Assembly (NCBI GenBank): GCA_038529265.1
Contig: JBCBDX010000001.1
Coordinates: forward strand, 372,001-436,000
DNA length: 64,000 bases
Reading direction: 5' to 3'
From: JBCBDX01 sp038529265
Lineage (GTDB): Bacteria; Pseudomonadota; Alphaproteobacteria; Rhizobiales; Rhizobiaceae
Positions within the stretch are counted from its first letter, which is position 1, and every line of letters starts with the position of its first letter. Positions 17,007-25,640 of this stretch are shown piece by piece. The notes under the pieces are model-generated. The model searched no databases and was not told the origin of the DNA. It saw only the letters and a program-made list of their open reading frames with translations. A program made the position numbers and the translations under genes.

Positions 17007-17108
17007 ATGTCGTCGAGGTGCGAAAAGATTTTGTTTTCTGCTGCCGCGATCATCGGCGTGTTAGTGGTCGGCGTGGTTGCCTTCACCATCCTTGACGTGC
17101 TGCCTTAG
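17007..17108 (+). CDS. Possible 33-residue single-span membrane peptide
   Basis: Fourteen bases after the enoyl-CoA hydratase a small frame begins at ATG 17007. It encodes a basic N-terminus (MSSRCEKILF) and one hydrophobic stretch (about 11-28, AAAIIGVLVVGVVAF) ending in DVLP. It overlaps the last codons of the convergent RNA methylase gene. The composition is that of a transmembrane helix, but the frame is so short that chance cannot be excluded and the ribosome site is poor. Confidence 0.3.
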   Translation: MSSRCEKILFSAAAIIGVLVVGVVAFTILDVLP

Positions 17109-18363
17109 TCGCCTTGCGCCTTGGCTTGTCTAAAAGTGCGACTGCTTCCAGATGATGTGTCCATATAAATTGATCAAATGGTGTCACCGATTTGATCTGG
17201 TATCCGCCTGCAACAAGGGTTTTTAGATCACGCGCCAGCGTTTCAGGGTTGCAGGAAACTGCGACAACTCTCTCAACCGATGAGTTGGCAAGCTCAGCGG
17301 CCTGTTCGGCTGCCCCAGAGCGCGGCGGGTCGAAAACCAGACCATCAAATTGATCTAACTCATCGCGTTTCAAGGGACGTTCAAAGAGGTCGCGTCTGTC
17401 CGTTGTCACCGTTTTGAGCCCCTCTGATGCCCGCCAAGCTTGGTCTAGTGCATTCAGAGAAGCTTGTTCCATTTCCACAGCATGAACATGATGGGCACGC
17501 GCCAGTGGCAGCGTGAACGTGCCACAACCCGAAAACAAGTCGGCGACGCGCTTTGTGCCTTTCAAATGCTCTGCAACGAGATCGCGCATGGCATTTTCGA
17601 TGGGCTGAACTGCTTGGAGAAATGCTCCGGCAGGCAGTCTTACCGGCAAGCCGTCAAACTCAATGATCGGTTTTCGCGTTTCAACAATCAGCTCACCGTT
17701 GATGGAAAGTCGTGCAAAGTTGGCTTTGAGCGCAATTTGTAGAGCTGCCTCGCGGCGGTTTGAGTTCAGCCTTTCAACATTGGAAAGCGCAACATCAAGA
17801 CCGGTCTTGGTGACGGTAACCAACGCGGATGTCGGTTTGGCGTCTGCCGCCATCAGGGGAAGCGCTGCTTTGGCAAGTGCCTTGATGGCACCACGTGCCT
17901 TATTGAGGACCGGCAGTATGACTTTGCAGTCCTCGAAAACTACAATCTCGTGCGACCTGGCTTTTTGAAAGCCCAGCTCAACGCCGGACTGGGTGTGGCG
18001 AATGGAAAAAGATGCCCGTCGCCGCGAAGCCGGTTCAGCCAATTGCAATTGCCCGATATTGGCCTCAATGCCCCGATCTGACAGCGCCGCAATCAAAAGG
18101 CCGCGTTTCCATTCGGCATAGCGATGGGCTTTAGCGTGCTGAAAGCTGCAACCGCCACATTTGCCATAGTCGGGGCAGGGTGGTTCCAAATGGTCGGGTG
18201 ACTTTGTGATATGTTCCGGCGTGTCGATAACGCCATCGAGTAAAAGCCCGGTGACACTATCACCGGGCAAGCCGCCGTGTACGAGAACCTGATCGCCCGA
18301 TTTGTTTTGAGCGATGCCCTCACCAAGTCGGGTAAGGCTGGTGACGTTGTACTGCTCAGCCAT
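17083..18363 (-). CDS. Class I SAM-dependent RNA methyltransferase, TrmA/RlmD (RumA) family
   Basis: The 426-residue protein should methylate C5 of a uridine in rRNA or tRNA. After a degenerate TRAM-like N-terminus (about 1-55) comes the iron-sulfur motif CPDYGKCGGCSFQH (about 80-93), then the Rossmann domain with DLFSGCGTFTLPLA, and the FDPPRSGAAEQ motif. The catalytic Cys is in AVSCNPETLARDL near 380. The start at 18363 overlaps the tlyA stop by 8 bp, so the genes are translationally coupled; a longer frame would lie within tlyA. TlyA and this methylase are usual neighbours in rhizobial genomes. Confidence 0.92.
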   Translation of the reverse strand: MAEQYNVTSLTRLGEGIAQNKSGDQVLVHGGLPGDSVTGLLLDGVIDTPEHITKSPDHLEPPCPDYGKCGGCSFQHAKAHRYAEWKRGLLIAALSDRGIEANIGQLQLAEPASRRRASFSIRHTQSGVELGFQKARSHEIVVFEDCKVILPVLNKARGAIKALAKAALPLMAADAKPTSALVTVTKTGLDVALSNVERLNSNRREAALQIALKANFARLSINGELIVETRKPIIEFDGLPVRLPAGAFLQAVQPIENAMRDLVAEHLKGTKRVADLFSGCGTFTLPLARAHHVHAVEMEQASLNALDQAWRASEGLKTVTTDRRDLFERPLKRDELDQFDGLVFDPPRSGAAEQAAELANSSVERVVAVSCNPETLARDLKTLVAGGYQIKSVTPFDQFIWTHHLEAVALLDKPRRKATKAARQGW

Positions 18364-19096
18364 TTTTGAGACCAGCCAAGAGAAACTCCAAATTCCCGTC
18401 ACCGCCTTTGATGGGCGAATTGATCAGGCCAATTGAGCGCCATCCCGGTTGAGTATCCAGCCAGGCGCCCAATTCTTTTGCGCATTCGGTTGCATCATCC
18501 GACGCGACCAATCCATTCTTTCCGATCATTTTCCGACCGACCTCAAACTGTGGTTTGACGAGCAAAATACAGCGCGCCCCATTTTTGGCGAGTGCCAAGG
18601 CTGGTGGCAGCGCCAGCTTAAGCGAAATGAAGCTGACATCACTGACAACAAAATCTGGCGACTGTCCGTCGAGTTGCTCTAAAAACAGGTCTCTGGCGTT
18701 CAGCTTTTCCAGATTGACCAGTTTCTCATTTTCTTTCAGCTCTGCAGCCAGTTGCCCATGCCCGACATCGACTGCGAAGACCTTGGCAGCGCCACGCTCT
18801 AGCAACACTTCACTAAAGCCACCGGTTGAGGCACCGATATCGAGGCAAACTTGACCACACGGATCGAACTCAAAACTATCCAGTCCGTGGATCAGTTTGA
18901 GCGCTGCACGCGAGACATATTGAAGTGCTTGATCATTGATGGCGATGGTCTGTTTGGCCCTTGCCTTTGTAGAGGGCTTGGTAATCAGTATTCCATCCAC
19001 CTGTATACAACCGCGCTTTATAGCATCACGTGCTCGTGCTCTTGTGGCATAGTGCCCAAGGTCAATCAGTAGCTGATCCAAACGTTTGGATGCCAA
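18356..19096 (-). CDS. tlyA: TlyA family rRNA methyltransferase / hemolysin A
   Basis: TlyA is a 2'-O-methyltransferase of cytidines in 16S and 23S rRNA; the haemolysin name is historical. The S4 RNA-binding domain is at about 1-60 (KRLDQLLIDLGHYATRARARDAIKRG). The FtsJ-like domain follows, with SAM motif DIGASTGGFSEVLLERGA at about 83-100 and VSDVSFISLKLALP and LVKPQFEVGR downstream, containing the K-D-K active-site residues. The 246 residues match the family. It is followed by the RNA methylase with an 8-bp overlap. The dxs gene often found upstream is not present here. Confidence 0.94.
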   Translation of the reverse strand: MASKRLDQLLIDLGHYATRARARDAIKRGCIQVDGILITKPSTKARAKQTIAINDQALQYVSRAALKLIHGLDSFEFDPCGQVCLDIGASTGGFSEVLLERGAAKVFAVDVGHGQLAAELKENEKLVNLEKLNARDLFLEQLDGQSPDFVVSDVSFISLKLALPPALALAKNGARCILLVKPQFEVGRKMIGKNGLVASDDATECAKELGAWLDTQPGWRSIGLINSPIKGGDGNLEFLLAGLKNG

Positions 19097-19159
19097 GCCA
19101 AGCTCGCGCGTTCAATACACTCACACACGAGGCTTTAGCTGGTTTGCAGATGATCGCAA

Positions 19160-19603
19160 TCAAAAATCGAGTGGCGCGTTAGCGGCGTAGACAACACGAA
19201 CCGTTCTGCTTTCCTGCGCAGATGGAATGAATGGTGCCGCCTTTGGCAGTTTAACATTGAGCGGGACACCAACGTGTGAATTGATTTCAGTCATTTCGTC
19301 GGTAGTCGATTTTGAAGCCCGCGATTCCTTGGCGCGCAGCCAGTCGCCGGGGGTCATCGCCCGCAAAACGGAGCGCGACGTCGGGCGCAAAACGGCCTGT
19401 GTGCGAATAGGATCAAGTGCTTCCTGCTCTTGGGCCGGAATATCTTCAGCTGTTATGGTCCCGCGTAGGCCGCCGAAATCTTTTGCAAGCTGTTCAGCAG
19501 CGCCGCGTTGAATCTTTGGATCCGGTTCAATGTACGGGTTGGCTGCAGCAAAGCCCGTTACCGACCAGATCGTGGCCGCTAATATGATGCGTCTTTTGCG
19601 CAT
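19160..19603 (-). CDS. Hypothetical exported protein
   Basis: I do not recognise this protein of 147 residues. The start at 19603 is preceded by AGGGAC and gives a signal peptide MRKRRIILAATIWSVTGFAAA. A second start 21 bp upstream would add MGTGTHQ. The mature part is polar, with several Arg/Ser runs and a Pro-rich segment (NVKLPKAAPFIPSAQES). No Cys is present. It lies 63 bp upstream of tlyA on the same strand and 107 bp downstream of the pirin gene; nothing links it to either by function. Confidence 0.6.
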   Translation of the reverse strand: MRKRRIILAATIWSVTGFAAANPYIEPDPKIQRGAAEQLAKDFGGLRGTITAEDIPAQEQEALDPIRTQAVLRPTSRSVLRAMTPGDWLRAKESRASKSTTDEMTEINSHVGVPLNVKLPKAAPFIPSAQESRTVRVVYAANAPLDF

Positions 19604-19710
19604 TTGATGAGTCCCTGTTCCCAAGGACTAAGCTACACAAAAGGGCTTGAAACCCGGCAAACGAACGCGGTGAATCTTTTGCCAAATGGCACGGTTAATG
19701 GCGGCTTTCG

Positions 19711-20634
19711 TCAGCGCGCAGGCAGCGGAATGAACTCTTTCGTATCGCCCGGAACAATGTCGAATTTACCGGTTCGCCATTCTTCCTTGGCTTGCTCAAT
19801 GCGCTCGCGCGAGGATGAAACAAAATTCCACCAGATATGACGTTTTGTACCGATGCTTGCACCGCCGAAGAGCATGAAACCAGCACCGAGCTCAGAACGA
19901 ACCACAATTTGATCGCCCGGCCGGAAGACAAGAAGCTGGTCTTCGACGAATTTGTCTCCGGCAATATTGACTTCGCCATCGGTGATATAGATCGCCCGCT
20001 CTTCGGCGTCTGATGGAATTTCAATTTCACCATTGATGGGCAATTGAACATCGACATAAAGCGTATCGCTAAACTGGGTCACCGGTGACGTGGTGCCATG
20101 AAAATCGCCGATGAGAACCTTGGCGTGAGCATTCGCATCTTCGATAATGCCCATGCTCGCTGCCGCTGTATTCTCAAAGTTGGGTGCGATCTCCTCCTTG
20201 CCATCTGGCAGGGCCAACCACGTTTGGAGCCCGGAGATTTTGCGGGTGGTTTGGCGCAGCTCTTCCGGCGAACGCTCAGAGTGCGCAATACCTTTGCCTG
20301 CTGTCATCAGGTTAATGTCACCAGCTTCGATTACCATCTCCGTGCCCAAAGAATCGCGATGTCGGATCGTGCCATCAAAAAGATAGGTCACGGTCGAAAG
20401 TCCAATATGAGGATGCGGGCGTACATCCATTGCTTGCCCGGGCTTAAAAGTAGCCGGACCCATCCGGTCGAAGAAAATGAACGGACCCACCAGCTTCTTT
20501 TGTCGCGAAGGCAGCGCTCGGCGCACTTCAAACTCACCAAGGTCCTTGGCGTTAGGTATAATCAAATGCTCAATGGCATCGCAGGCAAATTTATCGCCTG
20601 CTTCAGGATCAGTACCGGGAAAGAAACTCATCAT
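19711..20634 (-). CDS. Pirin family protein
   Basis: This is a bicupin of 307 residues. The pirin metal-site segments are visible: RPHPHIGLSTVTYLFDG (about 69-85) and GKGIAHSERSPEE (about 115-127), which supply the His and Glu ligands. The second cupin (about 220-280) carries FRPGDQIVVRSE. Some bacterial pirins act as quercetinases and others as redox or transcription co-factors; neither is decided by sequence. I chose the ATG at 20634 after TGGAGAC; the longer frame lacks a good site. It lies between xseB and the exported hypothetical, where many relatives have dxs. Confidence 0.9.
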   Translation of the reverse strand: MMSFFPGTDPEAGDKFACDAIEHLIIPNAKDLGEFEVRRALPSRQKKLVGPFIFFDRMGPATFKPGQAMDVRPHPHIGLSTVTYLFDGTIRHRDSLGTEMVIEAGDINLMTAGKGIAHSERSPEELRQTTRKISGLQTWLALPDGKEEIAPNFENTAAASMGIIEDANAHAKVLIGDFHGTTSPVTQFSDTLYVDVQLPINGEIEIPSDAEERAIYITDGEVNIAGDKFVEDQLLVFRPGDQIVVRSELGAGFMLFGGASIGTKRHIWWNFVSSSRERIEQAKEEWRTGKFDIVPGDTKEFIPLPAR

Positions 20635-20729
20635 TGTCTCCAATTGCTTGAAGCCAATGTAGAGCAATTTGACGTTCACGAAAGTCGCATAAAAATCACA
20701 GAGTGTTCAATAATATCGAACGAACTTGC

Positions 20730-20981
20730 CTAACTGTCTAACGGCTCAGTTCCGGTTGTTTGTCCTTCGCGATTGAGTTTGATCTTCTCAATCTTGGACT
20801 CGGCTGCTTTAAGAAGCTCGTCACAGCGTGCGCGTAGTGCTTCACCGCGTTCATAAATCTCGATGGATTCATCCAAGCCTACTTCACCACGCTCAAGTCG
20901 GTCGACGATTGTTTCCAACTCAGCAAGCGCGTCTTCAAACTTAAGTGTCGCTGGGTCTATGGCACTGTTTGCTTCAGTCAT
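20730..20981 (-). CDS. xseB: Exodeoxyribonuclease VII small subunit
   Basis: This 83-residue subunit partners XseA to degrade single-stranded DNA. The core signature FEDALAELETIVDRLERGEVGLDESIEIYERGEALR, with the usual helix continuation CDELLKAAESKIEKI, is complete and the length is normal. It begins 1 bp after the HDAC-like gene, so the two form an operon, an arrangement common in rhizobia. XseA is not in the window. Confidence 0.95.
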   Translation of the reverse strand: MTEANSAIDPATLKFEDALAELETIVDRLERGEVGLDESIEIYERGEALRARCDELLKAAESKIEKIKLNREGQTTGTEPLDS

Positions 20982-20982
20982 G

Positions 20983-21912
20983 TCATCCTCGCATCAAGCG
21001 GTGAATATGCGTTGCTGCTGAGCTTGCCAAGCCTTGCAGATCATAGCCACCCTCAAGACATGAAACGATACGATTTCCACAATGGCGATCAGCCACATCC
21101 ATCAATCGTCCGGTTACCCAGTCAAAATCATCTTCCACCAGATTAATCTGTGCCAATGGATCGCGGTGATGCGCATCAAACCCAGCCGATATGATTAGCA
21201 GATCCGGAGAAAATTCATCGAGTGCGTTAAGGACGCGTTCGCGAAACGCTTCACGGAAGTGTTCGCCTGCATCGCCCGGGGACAAGGGGGCATTGACGAT
21301 ATTGCCGTTGCTGCCTTCCTCTGTTTTTGCCCCGCTGCCTGGATAGAGCGGCATCTGATGGGTTGAGCAGAAAAGAATGGATGCATCATCCCAGAAAATA
21401 TCCTGAGTGCCATTGCCGTGATGAACGTCAAAATCAACGATGGCAACGCGCCCCAGATCGTGCGCTTTGATCGCATGACGTGCTGCGACCGCAACCGTGT
21501 TGAATACGCAAAAGCCCATGGCAGTCGTTTTTTCTGCATGATGCCCCGGTGGTCGCGCTGCCACAAATGCATTGTCCACATCGCCGCGAATTACAGCATC
21601 GACCGCTGCGTTCGCAGCGCCCAAGGCATGCATCGTTGCCTCAAAGGTCCTTGGACACGCGACCGTGTCTTCATCGATCCGGTTAAAGCCTTCCTCCGGC
21701 ATTTGCGCCTTTGCGCTAGCCAAATGTTCTTCCGGGTGAGCAAGCAGAACGACGCTTTCGTCTGCTCGCGGCGCTTCAACGCGGTCTAGTTGCTGAAACG
21801 CTTCGGCTGTTAACGCTTCATCCAAGGCGCGCAACCGATCAACGCGTTCTGGATGCCCGGGCGGCGTAACATGCTCTTTGAAGATCGAATGTTCGTATAA
21901 ACGCGTAACCAT
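20983..21912 (-). CDS. Histone deacetylase family protein (acetoin utilisation/amidohydrolase type)
   Basis: The zinc deacylase has 309 residues. RPPGHHAEKTTAMGFCVFN (about 119-137) carries the active-site His pair, VDFDVHHGNGTQDIF (about 155-169) gives the Asp and His zinc ligands, and SAGFDAHHRDPL near 245 gives the second Asp ligand. Bacterial members act on acetylpolyamines, acetoin-related or other acylated substrates; the substrate here is open. It is the first gene of a pair with xseB, with a 65-bp gap from the upstream membrane protein gene. Confidence 0.93.
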   Translation of the reverse strand: MVTRLYEHSIFKEHVTPPGHPERVDRLRALDEALTAEAFQQLDRVEAPRADESVVLLAHPEEHLASAKAQMPEEGFNRIDEDTVACPRTFEATMHALGAANAAVDAVIRGDVDNAFVAARPPGHHAEKTTAMGFCVFNTVAVAARHAIKAHDLGRVAIVDFDVHHGNGTQDIFWDDASILFCSTHQMPLYPGSGAKTEEGSNGNIVNAPLSPGDAGEHFREAFRERVLNALDEFSPDLLIISAGFDAHHRDPLAQINLVEDDFDWVTGRLMDVADRHCGNRIVSCLEGGYDLQGLASSAATHIHRLMRG

Positions 21913-21977
21913 TGCCCAGCCCTAATGCGTTAAGCCATCACATGGAAGAGGCTGTTACTAATGGCAATAAGTTTGCT

Positions 21978-22949
21978 TCACTCAGCGGGTTGAAAGCCTT
22001 TCGTCAACCCGTCTGGACGACCATCGCGCAGGTCACGAAACTCTTCCGAACGCTCCGCAAGACGGCGTTCCACTTCCGGGTCGGGCGTTTGAGTGCGCGC
22101 CACCTTGTTAAACACTTGCAACATTGCGCAAACCGAAAAAGGCTCCACAAAGACACCTGCAACCAAAACGACGCCTATGATGCCTGCGGCCATCCGTGCG
22201 CCATTGGCACCTTCAATGGTGAAATCGACAAAGTCAGGCAATGGCAGAAGGAAATATATAGCTGCGAAAATCGTGACCTCGAAAATGATCAGGAACATGG
22301 CCAACCAAAAGGCGTTCTTGAACATTAATTTCGCGTTCTGGGCATAGATAACCAACGCGTCCGCTCCTGCGCGCCAAACGTTTGCAGGACGGGTTCGCAT
22401 GATGTGCGCGAGGATCATTTCATCCACGTAGGTGACAGCGATGGTGATGATCGATTCCAGCAAGCTCAGGATTGGCGAAATGAAGGGTATGAGGCTGCCG
22501 ATGCGCTTGAAGAAGCTTTCGATGACCTTCAAAACACCTTTGATCAACTGGTCCAAGACAAAAAGGACAGATGCTTCTGCGAAGTTCTCCTTGACCGTGC
22601 GAGCACCCATGCCGACCTGCGAAAGGTTGGCAGGTATGCGCGCCCCGTCCATCATTTCGCCCATGACGGCAATATGCCCGGCTTTAACGAGATACAGCGT
22701 GTATTCACGCAGGATACGCAGAACGAGGATTGCAAGACCAATACCTGCCACGCCGCCCATCAATCCGGTTTGGGTTGCGCCCAAATCTGTAAAATTCGGT
22801 CCCAGCTCATGCCCAATCACACCGCCGCTTGCAGTCAAAACGGCAAATATGACCGCAAAGGCACCAAAAACGATGACGCGGAGGATCAAAAATGGCCATG
22901 TGCGTGCGATGATAGAAAAGCACTGCGAAACTGAAAAATCCCAAAGCAT
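21978..22949 (-). CDS. Hypothetical multi-pass membrane protein
   Basis: This 323-residue protein is of unknown function. Hydrophobic segments lie at about 18-40, 62-82, 130-160 (weak), 158-178, 205-235 and 250-272, with a charged cytoplasmic C-terminus (PDPEVERRLAERSEEFRDLRDGR). Motifs of known transporters are absent. Proteins of this general layout occur next to the HDAC/xseB genes in related genomes as far as I recall, but that memory is weak. The start at 22949 (MLWDFSVSQCF) follows GGAAGGGATGTTTC on the minus strand. Confidence 0.72.
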   Translation of the reverse strand: MLWDFSVSQCFSIIARTWPFLILRVIVFGAFAVIFAVLTASGGVIGHELGPNFTDLGATQTGLMGGVAGIGLAILVLRILREYTLYLVKAGHIAVMGEMMDGARIPANLSQVGMGARTVKENFAEASVLFVLDQLIKGVLKVIESFFKRIGSLIPFISPILSLLESIITIAVTYVDEMILAHIMRTRPANVWRAGADALVIYAQNAKLMFKNAFWLAMFLIIFEVTIFAAIYFLLPLPDFVDFTIEGANGARMAAGIIGVVLVAGVFVEPFSVCAMLQVFNKVARTQTPDPEVERRLAERSEEFRDLRDGRPDGLTKGFQPAE

Positions 22950-22986
22950 GAAACATCCCTTCCACGCTTAAGATCGTCGTTAGACC

Positions 22987-23958
22987 CTAAGGTTCAATTG
23001 CCAAAAGGGTGCCATCTTCAGTTGCGGTTACCAAAAAGTTGCCAACTGTAACGATGGCCTTATCGATTTTCCCCGGGAGCGGCACGTCAATAATATCGTT
23101 GGGTCGGCGTATGAGGCGCAGCGCATTGCGAGACTGGCTCGGGATCGCAATCGCGGTCAGTGACTCAAACTGATAAGGCTCTTGGAGGTCGAGTTCGCGT
23201 GAACCAATCAAATGATTTGAGATATTTGTCACCACGTCATTGCTCTCACGGACCTCGCCGTTAGGACGATACTGAAGCAGCGCAAGACGACCACCGATGT
23301 GAGGTGTTCGCACGAATGCGATCGTTCCAACATCGATAAACGCAATATTGAGCCAGCGGTTGCGTTGTCCGTTTTCGGTGGATGATGCGATTTCTGTAAT
23401 TTCGCCGCCTCGCACACCATAGATGACAACCGCTGCGCCGCCTGTTTGGGATGCGCGAATGGCAATGATCTCACTGTTCCCATCGCCGTCAATGTCGAAC
23501 AGGCGCGGGGTCAAGTCCTCAAAGACTTGTTCGATAGGCAGTCTGAGGCTCAGTTTGCTCCCATCTTCCAGCTCAGCCACCAGTGAGCCAGCCTCAATGC
23601 AATCGCCTAGAATGCAGTGTTGGTAGCGATCCGTTGGTTCGGCGAACCAAGCGCGCCGTACATTTCCCTCTCGCGCAGTTGCAATCTTGCCGTCGGGCAA
23701 TGCGCCTACAGGTGCCGGCGCGGGTAGTCCGCGTATGACATCTGGCTTTACACAAATGCCGCCGTCACAGTCGCCGATCTCAAGCCGCCAAGTGCCAGCA
23801 TCTGTCTCTATGTAGATGCCGCGCGGCGTCTTTACGACGGCGGTAACGGGTTTTTCGGTCGGAATTTGCGTGACGGTTTGAGCCGCACTTACACCCAGTT
23901 GGGAGAGCAAGAGTGCAACGAAAACACTAGCTGAGTTTTTCAAAGCCGGTAATATCAA
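22987..23958 (-). CDS. Exported protein with FG-GAP/VCBS-like segment (start uncertain)
   Basis: The product of about 323 residues is an exported protein of unknown role. The N-terminus is a signal peptide (ALKNSASVFVALLLSQLGVSAA). Two Cys pairs occur (GDCDGGICV, HCILGDC). A calcium-type FDIDGDGNSEIIAI loop near residue 170 and repeated beta-strand segments suggest a beta-propeller. No ATG gives a convincing start. I chose the TTG at 23958 because GGAGGG lies 8 bases upstream, inside the end of ribB; TTG 23943 and ATG 23982 are alternatives. The overlap with ribB is 32 bp, so it is the distal gene of the aroC-lysE-ribB chain. Confidence 0.6.
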   Translation of the reverse strand: MILPALKNSASVFVALLLSQLGVSAAQTVTQIPTEKPVTAVVKTPRGIYIETDAGTWRLEIGDCDGGICVKPDVIRGLPAPAPVGALPDGKIATAREGNVRRAWFAEPTDRYQHCILGDCIEAGSLVAELEDGSKLSLRLPIEQVFEDLTPRLFDIDGDGNSEIIAIRASQTGGAAVVIYGVRGGEITEIASSTENGQRNRWLNIAFIDVGTIAFVRTPHIGGRLALLQYRPNGEVRESNDVVTNISNHLIGSRELDLQEPYQFESLTAIAIPSQSRNALRLIRRPNDIIDVPLPGKIDKAIVTVGNFLVTATEDGTLLAIEP

Positions 23959-25021
23959 TACCAAAACCCTCCAGACCCACATAACGACGTTCGCGCGATG
24001 AATAGAGGCGGATGGACGCGATGCCCAAATCCCGGAGTATTTGTGCGCCCAGACCAATTTCCCGCCATTCGCTTTCGCGCTCCTGCGCTTGCTGGTGTCC
24101 TTCGCGGTCAGGGCGCCAGTTGCCGCGTGCAACACCAACTGAACCTTCGCGAAGATAGATCAAAACGCCGCGCCCATGCGTTTTGCACATATGCTTGAGC
24201 ACCTGAGACGGTTCGTTGCCGGTGCCAAACACGTCATCGATGACGTTTTCAAGGGTCAAACGCACCGGAATGTCATGGCCGTCGCGGATATCGCCAACAA
24301 CCACTGCCACATGCTGCATCGGATCCCACGGCAACGAGTATGTATGAGCAATTGCGGTGCCGGCGGGTGTTTCCACTTCCATGCGATCACCGCGCTCCAC
24401 CAGCGTTTCTTTGCGTTGGCGATAGGCGATCAAATCGGCAACAGAGACTTCTTTGAAGCCTTGTTGTTTTGCAAACGCGGAAACTTGCGGACCACGCATT
24501 ACGGAGCCGTCATCATTTACCAATTCACCAATAACGCCCACCGGCGGTAAACCTGCCAGTTTGCACAAGTCGACAGCAGCTTCGGTGTGGCCTGAACGCA
24601 TCAAAACCCCACCTTCACGCGCGATCAAAGGGAACACATGGCCGGGCCGCACAAAATCAGCTGCCCCTGAGTTGGGGTTTGCCAAGTTACGCACGGTTGC
24701 GGTGCGATCTTCCGCTGAAATACCCGTCGTTGTTCCATGGCGATAGTCAACCGTGACAGTGAACGCGGTGCCCTTGGTATCTTCATTGTCCGCGACCATG
24801 GGTGCCAGGTTCAGCCGCTTGGCTTCTTCCGCAGTCATCGGCGCACACACAATGCCTGATGTATGACGCACGATAAGTGCCATTTTTTCGGGCGTGCAGT
24901 GGCTCGCGGCAACAATCATATCGCCTTCGTTTTCGCGGTCGTCATCGTCCATCACAATGACGATCTCACCTTGCTCGAAGGCCTTTAGAGCTTCGACTAC
25001 TTTGGACTGATTGTATGGCAT
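23927..25021 (-). CDS. ribB: 3,4-dihydroxy-2-butanone 4-phosphate synthase with degenerate GTP cyclohydrolase II domain (RibBX type)
   Basis: The N-terminal domain (about 1-205) makes dihydroxybutanone phosphate from ribulose 5-phosphate for riboflavin synthesis. VMDDDDRENEGDMIVAA (about 23-39), YRHGTTTGISAEDRT and RPGHVFPL, RSGHTEAAVDL are all intact. The C-terminal domain (about 210-364) has the RibA fold shape, but the zinc Cys triad and the SECLTGD-type loop are replaced by ENVIDDVFGTGNEP, so it should not hydrolyse GTP. Such RibBX forms are known in Proteobacteria. The organism would need a separate ribA. It lies 2 bp after the LysE gene. Confidence 0.92.
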   Translation of the reverse strand: MPYNQSKVVEALKAFEQGEIVIVMDDDDRENEGDMIVAASHCTPEKMALIVRHTSGIVCAPMTAEEAKRLNLAPMVADNEDTKGTAFTVTVDYRHGTTTGISAEDRTATVRNLANPNSGAADFVRPGHVFPLIAREGGVLMRSGHTEAAVDLCKLAGLPPVGVIGELVNDDGSVMRGPQVSAFAKQQGFKEVSVADLIAYRQRKETLVERGDRMEVETPAGTAIAHTYSLPWDPMQHVAVVVGDIRDGHDIPVRLTLENVIDDVFGTGNEPSQVLKHMCKTHGRGVLIYLREGSVGVARGNWRPDREGHQQAQERESEWREIGLGAQILRDLGIASIRLYSSRERRYVGLEGFGIDITGFEKLS

Positions 25022-25023
25022 TG

Positions 25024-25635
25024 TTATCTCTCTGTGAGCGCAAGCCGTGCGCCGAGTAGCACAAATGCGCCCGCGAAAGTTCGTTTCATCCAGGCAATCA
25101 CCTTGGGCCTAGAGATCACATAGTCCCGAGCAGCCGAAGCAAGCGCGCCATAAATAATGAAAACTGCAAAAGTCATCGCCATAAAAGTCAAACCCAGCAG
25201 GGACATATTGAGTGTGGGCGACGAGGCTCCAGCAGGGACGAACTGAGGCAGGAAAGACAAAAAGAACACCGATAGCTTTGGATTAAGCACATTTATTGTA
25301 ATGCCATCACGAACCAAACGAGCGTTCGACATACGTTGTTTTTGCGGCGATATGTCGAGCGCTCCACCTTCTTTGAGCATGCCGTATGCCATGTAGAGCA
25401 AGTAGGCGACGCCCAAATACTTTACGATCTGAAACGCAAGCGCGCTTGTATGTAAAATCGCTGCAATGCCGATGATACTGGCCACGATGTGCGGGACAAT
25501 ACTAAGCGTGCAACCGACAGCAGCAATTACTGAAGGCATAAAACCGCGACCGAGCCCGATGGCCATCGTGTAGGTTGCGCCGGTGCCTGGTATCACGATG
25601 ACCAGCAACGATGTGAGTAGAAACTCCCAAGACAT
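25024..25635 (-). CDS. LysE family amino-acid exporter
   Basis: This membrane protein has 203 residues and the LysE/RhtB form, with six hydrophobic helices. It begins MSWEFLLTSLLVIVIPGTGATYTMAIG (the PGPN-type motif appears as PGTG) and contains the conserved NPKLSVFFLSFLPQFV near 125-140. Members export amino acids or related small molecules; the substrate is not evident. I chose the ATG at 25635 after AGAGGTTTAG, 5 bp downstream of aroC. It sits between aroC and ribB in a tight run, which does not reveal its substrate. Confidence 0.9.
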   Translation of the reverse strand: MSWEFLLTSLLVIVIPGTGATYTMAIGLGRGFMPSVIAAVGCTLSIVPHIVASIIGIAAILHTSALAFQIVKYLGVAYLLYMAYGMLKEGGALDISPQKQRMSNARLVRDGITINVLNPKLSVFFLSFLPQFVPAGASSPTLNMSLLGLTFMAMTFAVFIIYGALASAARDYVISRPKVIAWMKRTFAGAFVLLGARLALTER

Positions 25636-25640
25636 TTCAG

